Of a stretch of 64,000 nucleotides of DNA, positions 7,466-16,949 are shown piece after piece. Position 1 is the first letter of the stretch, and every line of letters begins with the position of its first letter. This DNA comes from Bacteroides sp. UBA7333 (GTDB lineage Bacteria > Bacteroidota > Bacteroidia > Bacteroidales > Bacteroidaceae). The notes beneath the pieces are model-generated. The model was given only the letters and a program-made list of their open reading frames with translations. It ran no database searches and was not told the origin of the DNA. The position numbers were made by a program, and so were the translations under genes. The stretch spans positions 1-64,000 of the forward strand of contig DKPN01000006.1 in assembly GCA_002471195.1 (NCBI GenBank), in the 5' to 3' direction.

Positions 7466-8752
7466 TTACTCATTCAACCAACGATTAAGCGTCATCATGA
7501 TTTCCTCCCTCATTGCTTTGGGCATAGTACTAATGCGTGCTCCGTGACTTCCATTAGGCTGAATATAAATGAACTCATTTGTTTTGCCCTCGAAGGTTGG
7601 AACACGAGAAGCTGTCCATGGATCTACTTCGCCATAAATAAAGATAATTCGCGGATCATGATCTTTAAGATATCGATATACCTTTTGAGCTAATGCCGGA
7701 CGATACTCAACTTTACCTACCAACTCTTGAGGCAACAGAATATTATCAAGATAACCCTCTGTCGAATTTATGCTTAAATATTTCTTAAATGGTTTGGTGT
7801 CGTAACCATAATAGCCTAGTTCGCGTGCAGCTTGAACAAAAAACGAAGTGTTTAACTGATTTTCTGCAAAATACTCTGGACCGCTAATCTTCATTAAATG
7901 AGCAAAAAGCTCTTTCGAAGACGATTCAACCGCAGGTATTTGAGTTCGATCTGCGCCCCACTGCCATAAAGCAAAAGAGTATTCAAGTACACAATAATCA
8001 AATAATTGGGCCATAGAGATACGATGTTCAAGATTATTTTCATTACAATAGGCACTCAACAAGTCTACCATTTCACCTTTACGTTTAAAGAGTTCAGTTT
8101 GATAACATTCAATCCGATTTCTTTCTTGCTCGGAGCCCACCTCTTTTAAGAACTTCTCATGTCGCCCATCTTCCTTAGCAAAATTCAATGGAGCAACATA
8201 GGGAACTGAAAAATCAACATCATCCGGGAAATATGCTCGATAAAGACATGTAGTTTGTCCGCCTTTACTAATGCCGGTACTCCCCCACTTTTCTTTATAC
8301 ATATCCTTAAAGAGCCGATTCACACGATGCAAATCATAAGCTGAATTTTCGGCTGTCAAATAATCCCAGTTGCAGGGTTCGGGAGTTGACTCTAGAAAAT
8401 AACGATGTTCTACAAATATCATATTGGCATTGAGCAATCGCGACAACTCTTCTTGATAGCCACGACGCAAGGCATAAGCTGCACCATAACCCTCGGTAAC
8501 CATTATGGTAGGCCTATCATAACCCACATGTGCCACAATAATGCGTTGCAAAAAACTACCGGCAGAGGGATCGTTATGATCAACAGGTTGAATAAATCTC
8601 ACTAAATACTTTTCTGCATAATGATCCGATTCTAATTTCTCTACATCACTGATACCGGTGATAGCCTTCAGACGATCTTCTATCGATTTGCCAGAAACAT
8701 GCGATACGAACAAAAGTAGAAAAGATAATAAAAGCGCATTTTTTATTTTCAT
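7466..8752 (-). CDS. S37-family (PS-10) secreted tripeptidyl peptidase
   Basis: About 428 residues from the ATG at 8752, which gives a clean signal peptide (MKIKNALLLSFLLLFVSHVS). A longer frame begins at 8803 but lacks this advantage. The alpha/beta-hydrolase triad is visible: nucleophile Ser in TGISKGG, Asp in YGEVDPWTASR and His in NGSHGARI. These match peptidase family S37, which removes tripeptides from N-termini and is widespread in Bacteroidales. It is likely periplasmic or surface exposed and supports peptide use. A TATATTTG element on the minus strand lies about 50 bp upstream of the start. Confidence 0.85.
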   Translation of the reverse strand: MKIKNALLLSFLLLFVSHVSGKSIEDRLKAITGISDVEKLESDHYAEKYLVRFIQPVDHNDPSAGSFLQRIIVAHVGYDRPTIMVTEGYGAAYALRRGYQEELSRLLNANMIFVEHRYFLESTPEPCNWDYLTAENSAYDLHRVNRLFKDMYKEKWGSTGISKGGQTTCLYRAYFPDDVDFSVPYVAPLNFAKEDGRHEKFLKEVGSEQERNRIECYQTELFKRKGEMVDLLSAYCNENNLEHRISMAQLFDYCVLEYSFALWQWGADRTQIPAVESSSKELFAHLMKISGPEYFAENQLNTSFFVQAARELGYYGYDTKPFKKYLSINSTEGYLDNILLPQELVGKVEYRPALAQKVYRYLKDHDPRIIFIYGEVDPWTASRVPTFEGKTNEFIYIQPNGSHGARISTMPKAMREEIMMTLNRWLNE

Positions 8753-8800
8753 AATATTAAATAATTCTTGGATTTCTATCGAAACATGATATTTTCTTGA

Positions 8801-8808
8801 CAAATATA
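8801..8808 (-). promoter_or_regulatory. -7 element of S37 peptidase gene
   Basis: CAAATATA on the plus strand is TATATTTG on the minus strand, 49 bp before the ATG at 8752. It also argues against the upstream start at 8803. Confidence 0.5.
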
Positions 8809-8941
8809 CAATTATATTGCAAGTATGGTATAGATATCAACATACTTCAAACTAACTTCTGAATAGTTGTGCAATTATTTTTGTTTTATATGCCAATCTT
8901 GCTCAAAATTAACACACCTGTGCATTTTTTTTTAATAATTC

Positions 8942-8971
8942 TTGGCTGTGTCGGTGGTTTGTTTAATTTTG
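8942..8971 (+). promoter_or_regulatory. Promoter of the etf operon
   Basis: TAATTTTG at 8964-8971 with a TTGG near 8942, 18-19 bp upstream, fits the Bacteroidetes -33/-7 pattern. It leaves a leader of roughly 90 nt before etfB. In the rest of the 8753-9067 gap I see nothing. Confidence 0.5.
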
Positions 8972-9067
8972 CACGCTGATAGTTAACCGGATAGTTCAGA
9001 AAGCTTCTGTTTACTGTACACGACTGGCTACTAACACGTATGAAATACTAATACTAAAACTAATAAC

Positions 9068-9940
9068 ATGAGTTTGAAAATTGTTGTACTGGCAAAACAA
9101 GTACCCGATACACGAAATGTGGGGAAAGATGCCATGAAAGCCGACGGTACTGTTAATCGCGCGGCACTTCCTGCTATCTTCAATCCTGAAGATTTGAATG
9201 CTCTCGAACAAGCTTTACGTTTAAAAGAGGCTCACCCCGGATCTACCGTTACAATTTTAACAATGGGTCCCGGTCGTGCAGCAGATGTTATTCGCGAAGG
9301 TTTATTCCGTGGAGCAGATAATGGTTATTTATTGACCGACCGTGCATTTGCTGGTGCCGACACTTTGGCAACCTCGTATGCACTTGCTACTGCTATCAAA
9401 AAAATAGGTGATGTAGATGTTATTATTGGTGGCCGTCAAGCAATCGATGGTGATACTGCACAAGTAGGACCACAAGTTGCCGAGAAATTGGGTTTAACTC
9501 AAATCACATATGCAGAAGAGATTTTAAAGATCGAAAACAATCATATCACTGTAAAACGTCATATTGATGGTGGTGTTGAAACGGTTGAAGGACCCCTTCC
9601 GATTGTAATTACGGTAACAGGTTCGGCCGATCCTTGTCGTCCTCGCAATGCTAAGTTGGTACAAAAGTACAAACATGCCAAAACAGTGACCGAACGACAA
9701 GCAAGTGATATGGATTATACCGATCTATTTGACAGCCGGGAATACTTAAACTTACCCGAATGGAGTGTAGCCGATGTTAACGGCGATTTAGCTCAATGCG
9801 GATTAAGCGGATCGCCTACTAAGGTGAAAGCGATTCAAAATATCGTATTCCAAGCGAAAGAGAGTAAAACACTTACCGGCAGCGACCGCGATGTGGAAGA
9901 TTTGATTGTTGAACTACTAGCTAACCATACTATTGGCTAA
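9068..9940 (+). CDS. etfB: Electron transfer flavoprotein beta subunit
   Basis: A 290-residue EtfB/FixA. It starts with SLKIVVLAKQVPDTRNVGKD and holds the nucleotide-binding signatures GADNGYLLTDRAFAGADTLA and GGRQAIDGDTAQVGPQVAE. EtfB binds AMP or a second flavin, and with EtfA it accepts electrons from acyl-CoA dehydrogenases. It is first in an operon with etfA, an unknown secreted protein and an acyl-CoA dehydrogenase, so it is the dedicated electron carrier of that dehydrogenase. The length is a little above the usual 250-265 residues. Confidence 0.95.
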   Translation: MSLKIVVLAKQVPDTRNVGKDAMKADGTVNRAALPAIFNPEDLNALEQALRLKEAHPGSTVTILTMGPGRAADVIREGLFRGADNGYLLTDRAFAGADTLATSYALATAIKKIGDVDVIIGGRQAIDGDTAQVGPQVAEKLGLTQITYAEEILKIENNHITVKRHIDGGVETVEGPLPIVITVTGSADPCRPRNAKLVQKYKHAKTVTERQASDMDYTDLFDSREYLNLPEWSVADVNGDLAQCGLSGSPTKVKAIQNIVFQAKESKTLTGSDRDVEDLIVELLANHTIG

Positions 9941-9958
9941 TAATACTAAGTAAGCATT

Positions 9959-10978
9959 ATGAACAATTTATTTGTATACTGCGAAATTGAAGATGGACAC
10001 GTTTTAGACGTAAGCCTTGAACTTCTTACCAAAGGTCGCTCATTAGCCAATCAGCTTAATTGTCAACTCGAAGCTGTAGTTGCCGGTAGCGGATTACAAG
10101 ATATCGAAAAACAAGTTCTTCCTTATGGTGTAGACAAACTACATGTATTCGATTCTGAAGGACTTTATCCTTATACTTCATTGCCTCACACATCAGTTTT
10201 AGTAAATCTTTTCAAAGAAGAAAAGCCTCAAATTTGCTTAATGGGTGCAACGGTAATTGGCCGCGATTTAGGTCCACGTGTATCATCGGCTTTAACAAGT
10301 GGTTTGACAGCCGACTGTACTTCACTCGAAATTGGCAATCACGAAGATAAAAAAGAGGGAAAAACATACGAAAACCTACTTTATCAGATACGCCCAGCAT
10401 TTGGAGGTAACATCGTTGCTACTATCATCAATCCCGAACATCGTCCACAAATGGCAACTGTTCGCGAGGGAGTTATGAAAAAAGAGATTCTCGACCCTAA
10501 CTATAAAGGCGAAGTAGTATGCCACGATGTAAAGAAATATGTAGCCGATACCGATTACGTGGTAAAAGTAATTGAGCGACATGTGGAGAAAGCCAAAAAC
10601 AACCTAAAAGGGTCTCCTATCGTTGTTGCAGGGGGTTATGGTGTAGGTTCAAAAGAAAACTTCGGTCTATTGTTCGATTTAGCGAAAGTATTGAATGCAG
10701 AAGTAGGCGCTAGTCGTGCTGCTGTCGATGCAGGTTTCGCCGATCACGACCGTCAAATAGGCCAAACAGGGGTTACGGTTCGTCCTAAGCTATACATTGC
10801 TTGTGGTATCTCAGGCCAAATCCAACATATTGCCGGTATGCAAGAGAGTGGAATTATTATTTCTGTGAACAACGATCCTGATGCTCCAATCAATCAGATT
10901 GCCGATTATGTAATCAATGGCTCTATCGAAGAGGTAGTACCTAAAATGATTAAATACTATAAACAAAATAGTAAATAA
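9959..10978 (+). CDS. etfA: Electron transfer flavoprotein alpha subunit
   Basis: A 339-residue EtfA. The N-terminal domain runs to about residue 195. The C-terminal FAD domain carries VVAGGYGVGSKENF, GASRAAVDAGFADHDRQIGQ, TGVTVRPKLYIACGISG and the closing SVNNDPDAPINQIADY, all classical FAD contacts. It forms the heterodimer with EtfB encoded 18 bp upstream and passes electrons from the acyl-CoA dehydrogenase to a further acceptor. Confidence 0.95.
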   Translation: MNNLFVYCEIEDGHVLDVSLELLTKGRSLANQLNCQLEAVVAGSGLQDIEKQVLPYGVDKLHVFDSEGLYPYTSLPHTSVLVNLFKEEKPQICLMGATVIGRDLGPRVSSALTSGLTADCTSLEIGNHEDKKEGKTYENLLYQIRPAFGGNIVATIINPEHRPQMATVREGVMKKEILDPNYKGEVVCHDVKKYVADTDYVVKVIERHVEKAKNNLKGSPIVVAGGYGVGSKENFGLLFDLAKVLNAEVGASRAAVDAGFADHDRQIGQTGVTVRPKLYIACGISGQIQHIAGMQESGIIISVNNDPDAPINQIADYVINGSIEEVVPKMIKYYKQNSK

Positions 10979-11006
10979 AAAATTAATTAACTCAATATTG
11001 TAGGCT

Positions 11007-11876
11007 ATGACAAACGTATTATTAACCGCAGCTTTACTTCTTGCGAGCCTTTCTATAAACGCTCAACAAGATACAATTTACATGGATTCAGCTATGAAGC
11101 ATCTAAAAAAGAAAAATAAGGCAACACATTACGCAATTGTCCAAGGCACACAGAATAATAAAACACAAGTAGACTTATATACGATTGATGGGAAATTGAT
11201 AAAAAGTAGTGAATATAAAACATTTGGAAACAAAGAAAACAAACAAGTTCTCGAAGGTTTAACTACTTATAAATATGAGAATTCCAATCAAGATAGCTTA
11301 AAAGTATTTTATAAAGGAAATATAAAAAATGGCGATGCTGTTTATTATCATCCCAATGGAAAAGTGAAAGTCAATTGCCAATATAAAAACGGGCAATTAC
11401 ACGGTTTACTTCATCAATATTATGAAGATGGCAAAACAACCCGTAAAGAGGTGTACAAAGACGATAGGTCTGAAGGAGGTATTTATCTCTCGCCCGATAG
11501 TCTTGAATTACCCTATTCACCTTTCTACCAAATAGCTCAATTTAATGAGGCAGAAATCGTTTCTATCATTGCAAAAAATGTCACTCCAAACAAAGAGTTA
11601 TTGAATGATATGTGCAGCAAAAAAATAGAAAGAGTATCTGCAAAAATTGGGATTAACATTGATGAGAAAGGCAAAATCACAGATCTTATCATTATAGAAT
11701 CTGACAATAAACATTATAATAAGAAATGTTTAGATCAAGCACTTTCGGAGTTGAAAAATCAAACCGTTAGTCCGGCACAGATAGATGCTCAACCGATTGC
11801 TTCTACCTTTATAATAAAAAGTCCAATATTATTTTTTTCTGTTCCTTCACCGTCTACAATAAATTTTATTAAGTAA
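11007..11876 (+). CDS. Secreted MORN-like/TonB-C-like protein inside etf operon
   Basis: A 289-residue protein with a signal peptide (MTNVLLTAALLLASLSINAQ). Residues 110-160 hold MORN/YwqK-type repeats (GDAVYYHPNGKVKV, GLLHQYYEDGKTTRKEVY). The last 90 residues resemble a TonB C-terminal-like beta domain (IGINIDEKGKITDLIIIES). The predicted periplasmic location is odd between cytosolic etfA and the acyl-CoA dehydrogenase. It is co-directional and closely spaced (28 and 5 bp), so co-transcribed. It reads more AT- and Lys/Asn-rich than its neighbours, which suggests an insertion into the operon. The function is not established. Confidence 0.7.
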   Translation: MTNVLLTAALLLASLSINAQQDTIYMDSAMKHLKKKNKATHYAIVQGTQNNKTQVDLYTIDGKLIKSSEYKTFGNKENKQVLEGLTTYKYENSNQDSLKVFYKGNIKNGDAVYYHPNGKVKVNCQYKNGQLHGLLHQYYEDGKTTRKEVYKDDRSEGGIYLSPDSLELPYSPFYQIAQFNEAEIVSIIAKNVTPNKELLNDMCSKKIERVSAKIGINIDEKGKITDLIIIESDNKHYNKKCLDQALSELKNQTVSPAQIDAQPIASTFIIKSPILFFSVPSPSTINFIK

Positions 11877-11881
11877 ATATT

Positions 11882-13588
11882 ATGGCAAATTTTTATACAG
11901 ATACACCGGAGCTCAAACATCATTTGGAGCATCCGTTGATGAAAAGAATTGTTGAATTAAAAGAACGCAACTACGCGGATAAAGATAAATATGACTATGC
12001 ACCCTTCGACTTTGAAGATGCAATGGATAGTTATGATAAGGTTTTAGAAATTGTAGGCGAAATTTGTGGCGATATCATTGCCCCCAATGCAGAAGGAGTC
12101 GATCACGATGGCCCAATCTGTGCAAATGGCCGAGTGACGTATGCACCGGGTACAGCCGAAAACCTTGAAACATGTCGCAAAGCAGGCTTAATGGGTATGG
12201 CCATGCCACGTCGTTATGGTGGTCTTAACTTCCCTATTACCCCATACATCATGGCAGCCGATATAGTGAGCCGTAGCGATGCCGGTTTCGAAAACCTTTG
12301 GGGTTTGCAAGATTGTGCCGAAACCATATATGAGTTTGCCGATGAAGACCAAAAACAACGTTTCATCACACGTGTTTGTCAAGGCGAAACCATGTCAATG
12401 GACTTAACTGAACCCGATGCAGGTTCAGACCTTCAAGCCGTAATGCTGAAAGCCACTTATAGCGAAGCCGACAAATGTTGGTATTTAAATGGTGTGAAAC
12501 GTTTTATTACCAATGGCGACGCAGATATACATTTAGTTTTGGCTCGCTCGGAAGAGGGCACCAAAGACGGCCGTGGCTTATCAATGTTTATCTACGACAA
12601 GCGCAATGGTGGTGTTGATGTACGTCGCATCGAAAACAAAATGGGGATCAAAGGGTCACCTACTTGTGAGTTGACATACAAAAACGCTAAAGCCGAACTA
12701 TGTGGCGACCGCAAACTAGGTTTGATTAAATATGTAATGGCTTTGATGAATGGTGCACGTTTGGGCATTGCGGCTCAATCGGTAGGTATTTCGCAAGCTG
12801 CTTACAACGAAGCGTTGGCTTATGCAAAAGATCGCAAGCAATTTGGTAAAGCCATTATCGAATTTCCAGCCGTATCTGAAATGCTAGCCATTATGAAAGC
12901 TAAATTAGATGCTTCGCGTACACTATTGTACGAAACAGCACGCTTCGTTGATATTTACAAAGCATTAGACGATATTGCGAAAGAACGCAAACTAACTCCA
13001 GAGGAGCGTGCCGAACAAAAAAGATTCGCCAAACTAGCCGATTCATACACACCTCTAGGAAAAGGTATGGGTAGCGAGTATGCCAATCAAAACACCTACG
13101 ATTGTATTCAAATTCATGGTGGATCGGGCTTCATGAAAGATTATGCTTGCGAACGTATCTATCGCGATGCACGTATCACCTCTATTTACGAAGGCACAAC
13201 ACAACTACAAGTTGTAGCGGCTATCCGTTATGTAACTACCGGTGCATATCTTAATAGCATCAAAGAATATGAGGCACAAGAGGTAGCACCCGAAATGGAA
13301 GGTTTGAAAGATCGTTTGATGTCATTGGCAAGCAAATATTCGGCAAGTGTGGCACATGTCACCGAGTCGAAAGATCAAGAGTTATTAGACTTCTTTGCAC
13401 GCCGCTTAGTAGAAATGGCTTCTCACTTAATTATGGGTCACTTATTAATTCAAGATGCTTCTAAGAGTCCCAAACTATTTGGCGACTCAGCACAGGTATA
13501 TGTGCGTTATGCCGAAGCAGAGATTGAAAAACATTTCAACTTTATTCGCAAATTCGACAAAGACGATATGGCATACTATCGCCAATAA
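11882..13588 (+). CDS. Acyl-CoA dehydrogenase family flavoenzyme, long form
   Basis: A 568-residue acyl-CoA dehydrogenase, longer than the usual 380 residues because of a C-terminal helical extension. Signatures include TEPDAGSDLQAV (FAD/substrate loop), VKRFITNGDADI, GRGLSMFIYDKRNG, the helix KDRKQFGKAIIEFPAVSEML, and the catalytic-base region RITSIYEGTTQLQ with Glu. It oxidises an acyl-CoA at C2-C3 and feeds electrons to the EtfAB encoded upstream. The substrate is unknown. The hairpin terminator at 13611 closes the operon. Confidence 0.92.
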   Translation: MANFYTDTPELKHHLEHPLMKRIVELKERNYADKDKYDYAPFDFEDAMDSYDKVLEIVGEICGDIIAPNAEGVDHDGPICANGRVTYAPGTAENLETCRKAGLMGMAMPRRYGGLNFPITPYIMAADIVSRSDAGFENLWGLQDCAETIYEFADEDQKQRFITRVCQGETMSMDLTEPDAGSDLQAVMLKATYSEADKCWYLNGVKRFITNGDADIHLVLARSEEGTKDGRGLSMFIYDKRNGGVDVRRIENKMGIKGSPTCELTYKNAKAELCGDRKLGLIKYVMALMNGARLGIAAQSVGISQAAYNEALAYAKDRKQFGKAIIEFPAVSEMLAIMKAKLDASRTLLYETARFVDIYKALDDIAKERKLTPEERAEQKRFAKLADSYTPLGKGMGSEYANQNTYDCIQIHGGSGFMKDYACERIYRDARITSIYEGTTQLQVVAAIRYVTTGAYLNSIKEYEAQEVAPEMEGLKDRLMSLASKYSASVAHVTESKDQELLDFFARRLVEMASHLIMGHLLIQDASKSPKLFGDSAQVYVRYAEAEIEKHFNFIRKFDKDDMAYYRQ

Positions 13589-13610
13589 TTAATCTTATCA
13601 GTATACTAAA

Positions 13611-13655
13611 AAAGAGACAAAACCATCAGTCATCGACTATCGGTTTTGTCTCTTT
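13611..13655. terminator. Bidirectional terminator after acyl-CoA dehydrogenase
   Basis: AAAGAGACAAAACC pairs perfectly with GGTTTTGTCTCTTT across a 17-base loop. It lies between the converging etf operon and cbpM and can serve both strands. Confidence 0.8.
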
Positions 13656-13681
13656 ATCATATATAGAGATCGTGGTAAACA

Positions 13682-13996
13682 CTACTCTTCTAGCTCTTCG
13701 AAAGCAAACTGCTTGTACACCTGCAACTCATCGCGCAATGACTTCACTTCCTGTTGCAAGTCGTGCACTTTTTCTAACAGATGATTAATAACATCAATGC
13801 CTTCGGGGTTGATTTCCAGATCGTAATACATCCGGGCATATCGCTCTACCTCAGGAAGTTGTTCTATCAATATATAGCGTTCACCCTCTTTGGTAGATAA
13901 GTCGATTAAGCCCTCCTCATTCAACAAAGCAATAAATGAGGGATCAATATGGCAATAGTTACAATAATCGCTAACTATAATTAATTCGTTTTGCAT
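13682..13996 (-). CDS. cbpM: Chaperone modulator CbpM
   Basis: A 104-residue MerR-like protein. The N-terminal half (VSDYCNYCHIDPSFIALLNE) resembles the CbpM/MerR helix region, and the C-terminal half is a predicted coiled coil (LLEKVHDLQQEVKSLRDELQ). In E. coli CbpM binds the J domain of CbpA and inhibits it. The gene lies 12 bp downstream of cbpA on the same strand, the conserved order. Its start is the ATG at 13996. Confidence 0.85.
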   Translation of the reverse strand: MQNELIIVSDYCNYCHIDPSFIALLNEEGLIDLSTKEGERYILIEQLPEVERYARMYYDLEINPEGIDVINHLLEKVHDLQQEVKSLRDELQVYKQFAFEELEE

Positions 13997-14008
13997 AATC
14001 TTGATTCT

Positions 14009-14956
14009 TTATTTATTCATACTTTGTAATTCGCGGAACAACTCTTTTTGGCGTTCGGTAAGATGGGTAGGAATTTTTACCTGATAAGTTACAATCAGAT
14101 GACCAAATTGTCCGTCTTTCTTATAGACAGGAAATCCTTGACCTTTCAAACGAACTTTTGTTCCGGGTTGGGTTTCGGGTTTAACCTTCAATTTCACTTT
14201 ACCCTTTAGTGTATCTACCTCTACTTCGCCTCCTAAAACAGCAGCATAAATATCAAGTTCGGCATCCACATATAGGTCGTCGCCTACACGTTTGAATATA
14301 GGATCGTCGGCTATCACAAATGTGATGTATAAATCGCCTTTAGGACCACCGTTGGCTCCCTCGCCTCCATAACCTTTTAGCTTAATTACTTGACCATTGG
14401 CTACACCGGCAGGAATGGTAATTCGTACCTGTTTTCCATTAACGTTTAATACTTGCTTGTGCGTTTCGGATGCATCGCGAAGCGATAAAGCCAACTCAGC
14501 GTTAAGATCTTGACCACGAAAACCTCCTCCGGCACCACGACTGCGACGTGAACCTCCACCGCCGCGACCACCAAACATCTGTTCGAAGAAGTCGGAAAAA
14601 CCACCTTCACCTCCAAAATCGGCACCTCCCGACGAGTAATACTCACCGCCATTGCCGCCAAAGCCTCCGAATCCTCCAAAGCCACCGCCCCCTTGTTGAC
14701 GCTGACGTTTTTGTTCCTCAAATTGATCGGCATGTTTCCAGTTTTCACCGTATTCGTCATATTTCTTACGCTTTTCGGGATCGCTCAACACTTCGTTTGC
14801 CTCATTTATCTCTTGAAATTTAGCCTTAGCACTCGCGTCCTCTTTATTCAAGTCGGGATGATATTTGCGAGCCAGCTTTCGATAAGCCTTCTTTATATCA
14901 TTTTGAGAAGCGCTTTTGTCGACACCCAGTACTTTGTAATAATCAATGTAAGCCAT
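14009..14956 (-). CDS. cbpA: DnaJ-class co-chaperone CbpA
   Basis: A 315-residue J-domain protein. The J domain spans residues 4-70 with the HPD motif (KYHPDLN). A glycine/phenylalanine-rich linker (about 85-145, including GGGGFGGFGGFGG) and two C-terminal substrate-binding domains follow. The DnaJ zinc finger is absent, which marks it as CbpA type. It stimulates DnaK ATPase and delivers substrates. It is followed by its modulator cbpM. Confidence 0.93.
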   Translation of the reverse strand: MAYIDYYKVLGVDKSASQNDIKKAYRKLARKYHPDLNKEDASAKAKFQEINEANEVLSDPEKRKKYDEYGENWKHADQFEEQKRQRQQGGGGFGGFGGFGGNGGEYYSSGGADFGGEGGFSDFFEQMFGGRGGGGSRRSRGAGGGFRGQDLNAELALSLRDASETHKQVLNVNGKQVRITIPAGVANGQVIKLKGYGGEGANGGPKGDLYITFVIADDPIFKRVGDDLYVDAELDIYAAVLGGEVEVDTLKGKVKLKVKPETQPGTKVRLKGQGFPVYKKDGQFGHLIVTYQVKIPTHLTERQKELFRELQSMNK

Positions 14957-15159
14957 TATTTCATTGCATTAATAACCCTTAATATTTTACACTATTAATC
15001 GTTAACAGTTATCATCATAACCATTAACATTTCATGTGATTGTCTTCAACAACTATCGCCATGTTTTATAATAACAAATAAATAGTGGGATATGGTTCAC
15101 AGCAATCGGCTATTTCAATCAATTAATGTTGCCGGCAGATGATCATAAAAACAAAAAGA

Positions 15160-16062
15160 TTATTGCTGCGTACCGATATATAGGAATAGCATACCAATTA
15201 AAATCAGCACTAAATCGATGGCTTTGCTTCGAAGATTTTTTTCGCGAAAAACCATCGCACCAAAACCAAACGATACAATCACACTACTGCGGCGCACCAT
15301 AGACACAATCGAAATCATTGAATCTTGATAACTCAATGCGTAGAAATAGGCGAAATCGGCCGCACAAAGAAAAAGAGTGATAAATAAAATAGTCCATCGC
15401 CATTGAAATGGAGTTGACTCTTTGCGTTTGGGCCACCACAACAATGCCAATATAGGACACATCAAAAACAGCTGATAAACATTATTCCACGATTGTACCA
15501 TCATCGGATGGAGTTGTTTCATCAAATATTTATCATATAAACCGCTCATCGCTCCGGTAATGGCAGCCATTACCAAAAAGATAACCCATTTGTTGCTTCC
15601 AAAATGAATCCCCTCTTTCTTGCCTGAACGACTTAAAAGAAAGAACGAAAAGATGGCCAACAATACGCCAATCCATTGATACAGATTTAATCGTTCGCCA
15701 AAAATCAACATGGCACCCGTCAATACCATCACCGGGCGTGTGGCGTTGATAGGTCCTACAATGGTGATGGGCAAATGCTTCATGGCAAAATAGCCCATGA
15801 TCCATGACGAAAGCAAGATACAAGCTTTAATCAAAATATATTTATGTGCATCCCATCCGGCCTGTGGGATATAAAACATACTATCGGTAGGTATCCATGT
15901 GGTAGTAGCCGAAATTAAAATCAAAGGAACAAAGATAATGCATGAAAAGATGATATTGAGACCTAATACCGGCAACACAGCATTGTTTTGCAATGATTTC
16001 TTTTTGAACACATCATAAAACCCCAGCAATGCTGCCGAGGTAAAAGCAAGTAATATCCACAT
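15160..16062 (-). CDS. EamA/DMT-family membrane transporter
   Basis: A 300-residue protein with about ten hydrophobic segments in the duplicated EamA arrangement. It starts MWILLAFTSAALLGFYDVFK, and the first repeat ends near GPINATRPVMVLTGAMLIFG. It probably exports a small metabolite across the inner membrane; the substrate is not predictable. It is co-directional with truA upstream and separated by 6 bp, so it is co-transcribed. Confidence 0.85.
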   Translation of the reverse strand: MWILLAFTSAALLGFYDVFKKKSLQNNAVLPVLGLNIIFSCIIFVPLILISATTTWIPTDSMFYIPQAGWDAHKYILIKACILLSSWIMGYFAMKHLPITIVGPINATRPVMVLTGAMLIFGERLNLYQWIGVLLAIFSFFLLSRSGKKEGIHFGSNKWVIFLVMAAITGAMSGLYDKYLMKQLHPMMVQSWNNVYQLFLMCPILALLWWPKRKESTPFQWRWTILFITLFLCAADFAYFYALSYQDSMISIVSMVRRSSVIVSFGFGAMVFREKNLRSKAIDLVLILIGMLFLYIGTQQ

Positions 16063-16068
16063 AGGTGA

Positions 16069-16830
16069 TTAGTGTTTGGGTTCTACAAATATATCGTCGG
16101 GATAAGCCACATCGACTAAAAACAATCCTTTGGCATCGACCGAATGACCGGCTTCGCAACGATCTTTGCGATCAATTACATGGCGAAACTCTTCGACCGA
16201 CATCATACCGCGACCTACTTCGAATAATGTGCCGACAATAGCACGAACCATATTACGCAAAAAACGATCGGCCTTGACTGTAAATACCCATGTATATTCA
16301 TCTTGTTGTGTCCACCGGGCATGCATTATTTTACAATTGTTGGTTTTTACATCGGTATGCAATTTGCTAAAACTGGTAAAGTCGGTATAGTCGAATAGCG
16401 TTTCGGCTGCTTCGTTCATCTTCTCAAAATCTAAAGAGAAGAAAGGACGACACGCATAATATCTATTGAATGGGTATTTTATGGTAGTAACGTAGTATTT
16501 GTATGTACGTGATAAGGCATCGAAGCGAGCATGAACTTGAGGCTTCACCTCACAAACATTGAATACGGAAATATCGCGCGGCAACATACGATTTAGTTTA
16601 GTTGCTACCATTTCAGTGTCAAGTTCGGTTTCAAAATCGAAATGAGCTACCATCATCGAGGCATGTACCCCTGTATCGGTACGTCCGGCTCCCATCACCT
16701 CGACTTTTGTACGTAAAAAAGTAGAAAGAGCTTTATTAAAATGCTCTTGTACGGTGATTCGATCGGGCTGAATTTGCCAACCATGATAATTGGTGCCATC
16801 GTAGGCCAAATAAATAAAATATCTATGCAC
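16069..16830 (-). CDS. truA: tRNA pseudouridine(38-40) synthase
   Basis: A 253-residue TruA. The catalytic Asp lies in MGAGRTDTGVHA, and the family motifs LAYDGTNYHGWQIQP, FDALSRTYKYY and ADRFLRNMVRAIVGTLFEVG are present. It modifies uridines 38-40 in tRNA anticodon arms. It is the first gene of a two-gene operon with the DMT transporter. A minus-strand TATCTTTG at 16872-16865 lies 35 bp upstream. Confidence 0.95.
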   Translation of the reverse strand: MHRYFIYLAYDGTNYHGWQIQPDRITVQEHFNKALSTFLRTKVEVMGAGRTDTGVHASMMVAHFDFETELDTEMVATKLNRMLPRDISVFNVCEVKPQVHARFDALSRTYKYYVTTIKYPFNRYYACRPFFSLDFEKMNEAAETLFDYTDFTSFSKLHTDVKTNNCKIMHARWTQQDEYTWVFTVKADRFLRNMVRAIVGTLFEVGRGMMSVEEFRHVIDRKDRCEAGHSVDAKGLFLVDVAYPDDIFVEPKH

Positions 16831-16864
16831 GCGCTTATGAAAAATAAATCGTTATAATGTGCCA

Positions 16865-16872
16865 CAAAGATA
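16865..16872 (-). promoter_or_regulatory. -7 element of truA
   Basis: CAAAGATA on the plus strand reads TATCTTTG on the minus strand, 34 bp before the truA start. Confidence 0.5.
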
Positions 16873-16916
16873 GTAGTTTTTTAGTGCTCCATATTGATTT
16901 TGATAGGATAAAAAAC

Positions 16917-16924
16917 TATTTTTG
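16917..16924 (+). promoter_or_regulatory. -7 element of DUF5715 lipoprotein gene
   Basis: TATTTTTG lies 25 bp before the ATG at 16950. It supports that start over the longer frame that begins at 16857, inside the truA promoter region. Confidence 0.5.
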
Positions 16925-16949
16925 CGTCAAATTATCAAATATCACAGTG

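Noticed and set aside
14446..14998. Open frames on both strands across cbpA
   Set aside because: They are alternative readings of the glycine-rich linker of cbpA, whose own frame is conserved.
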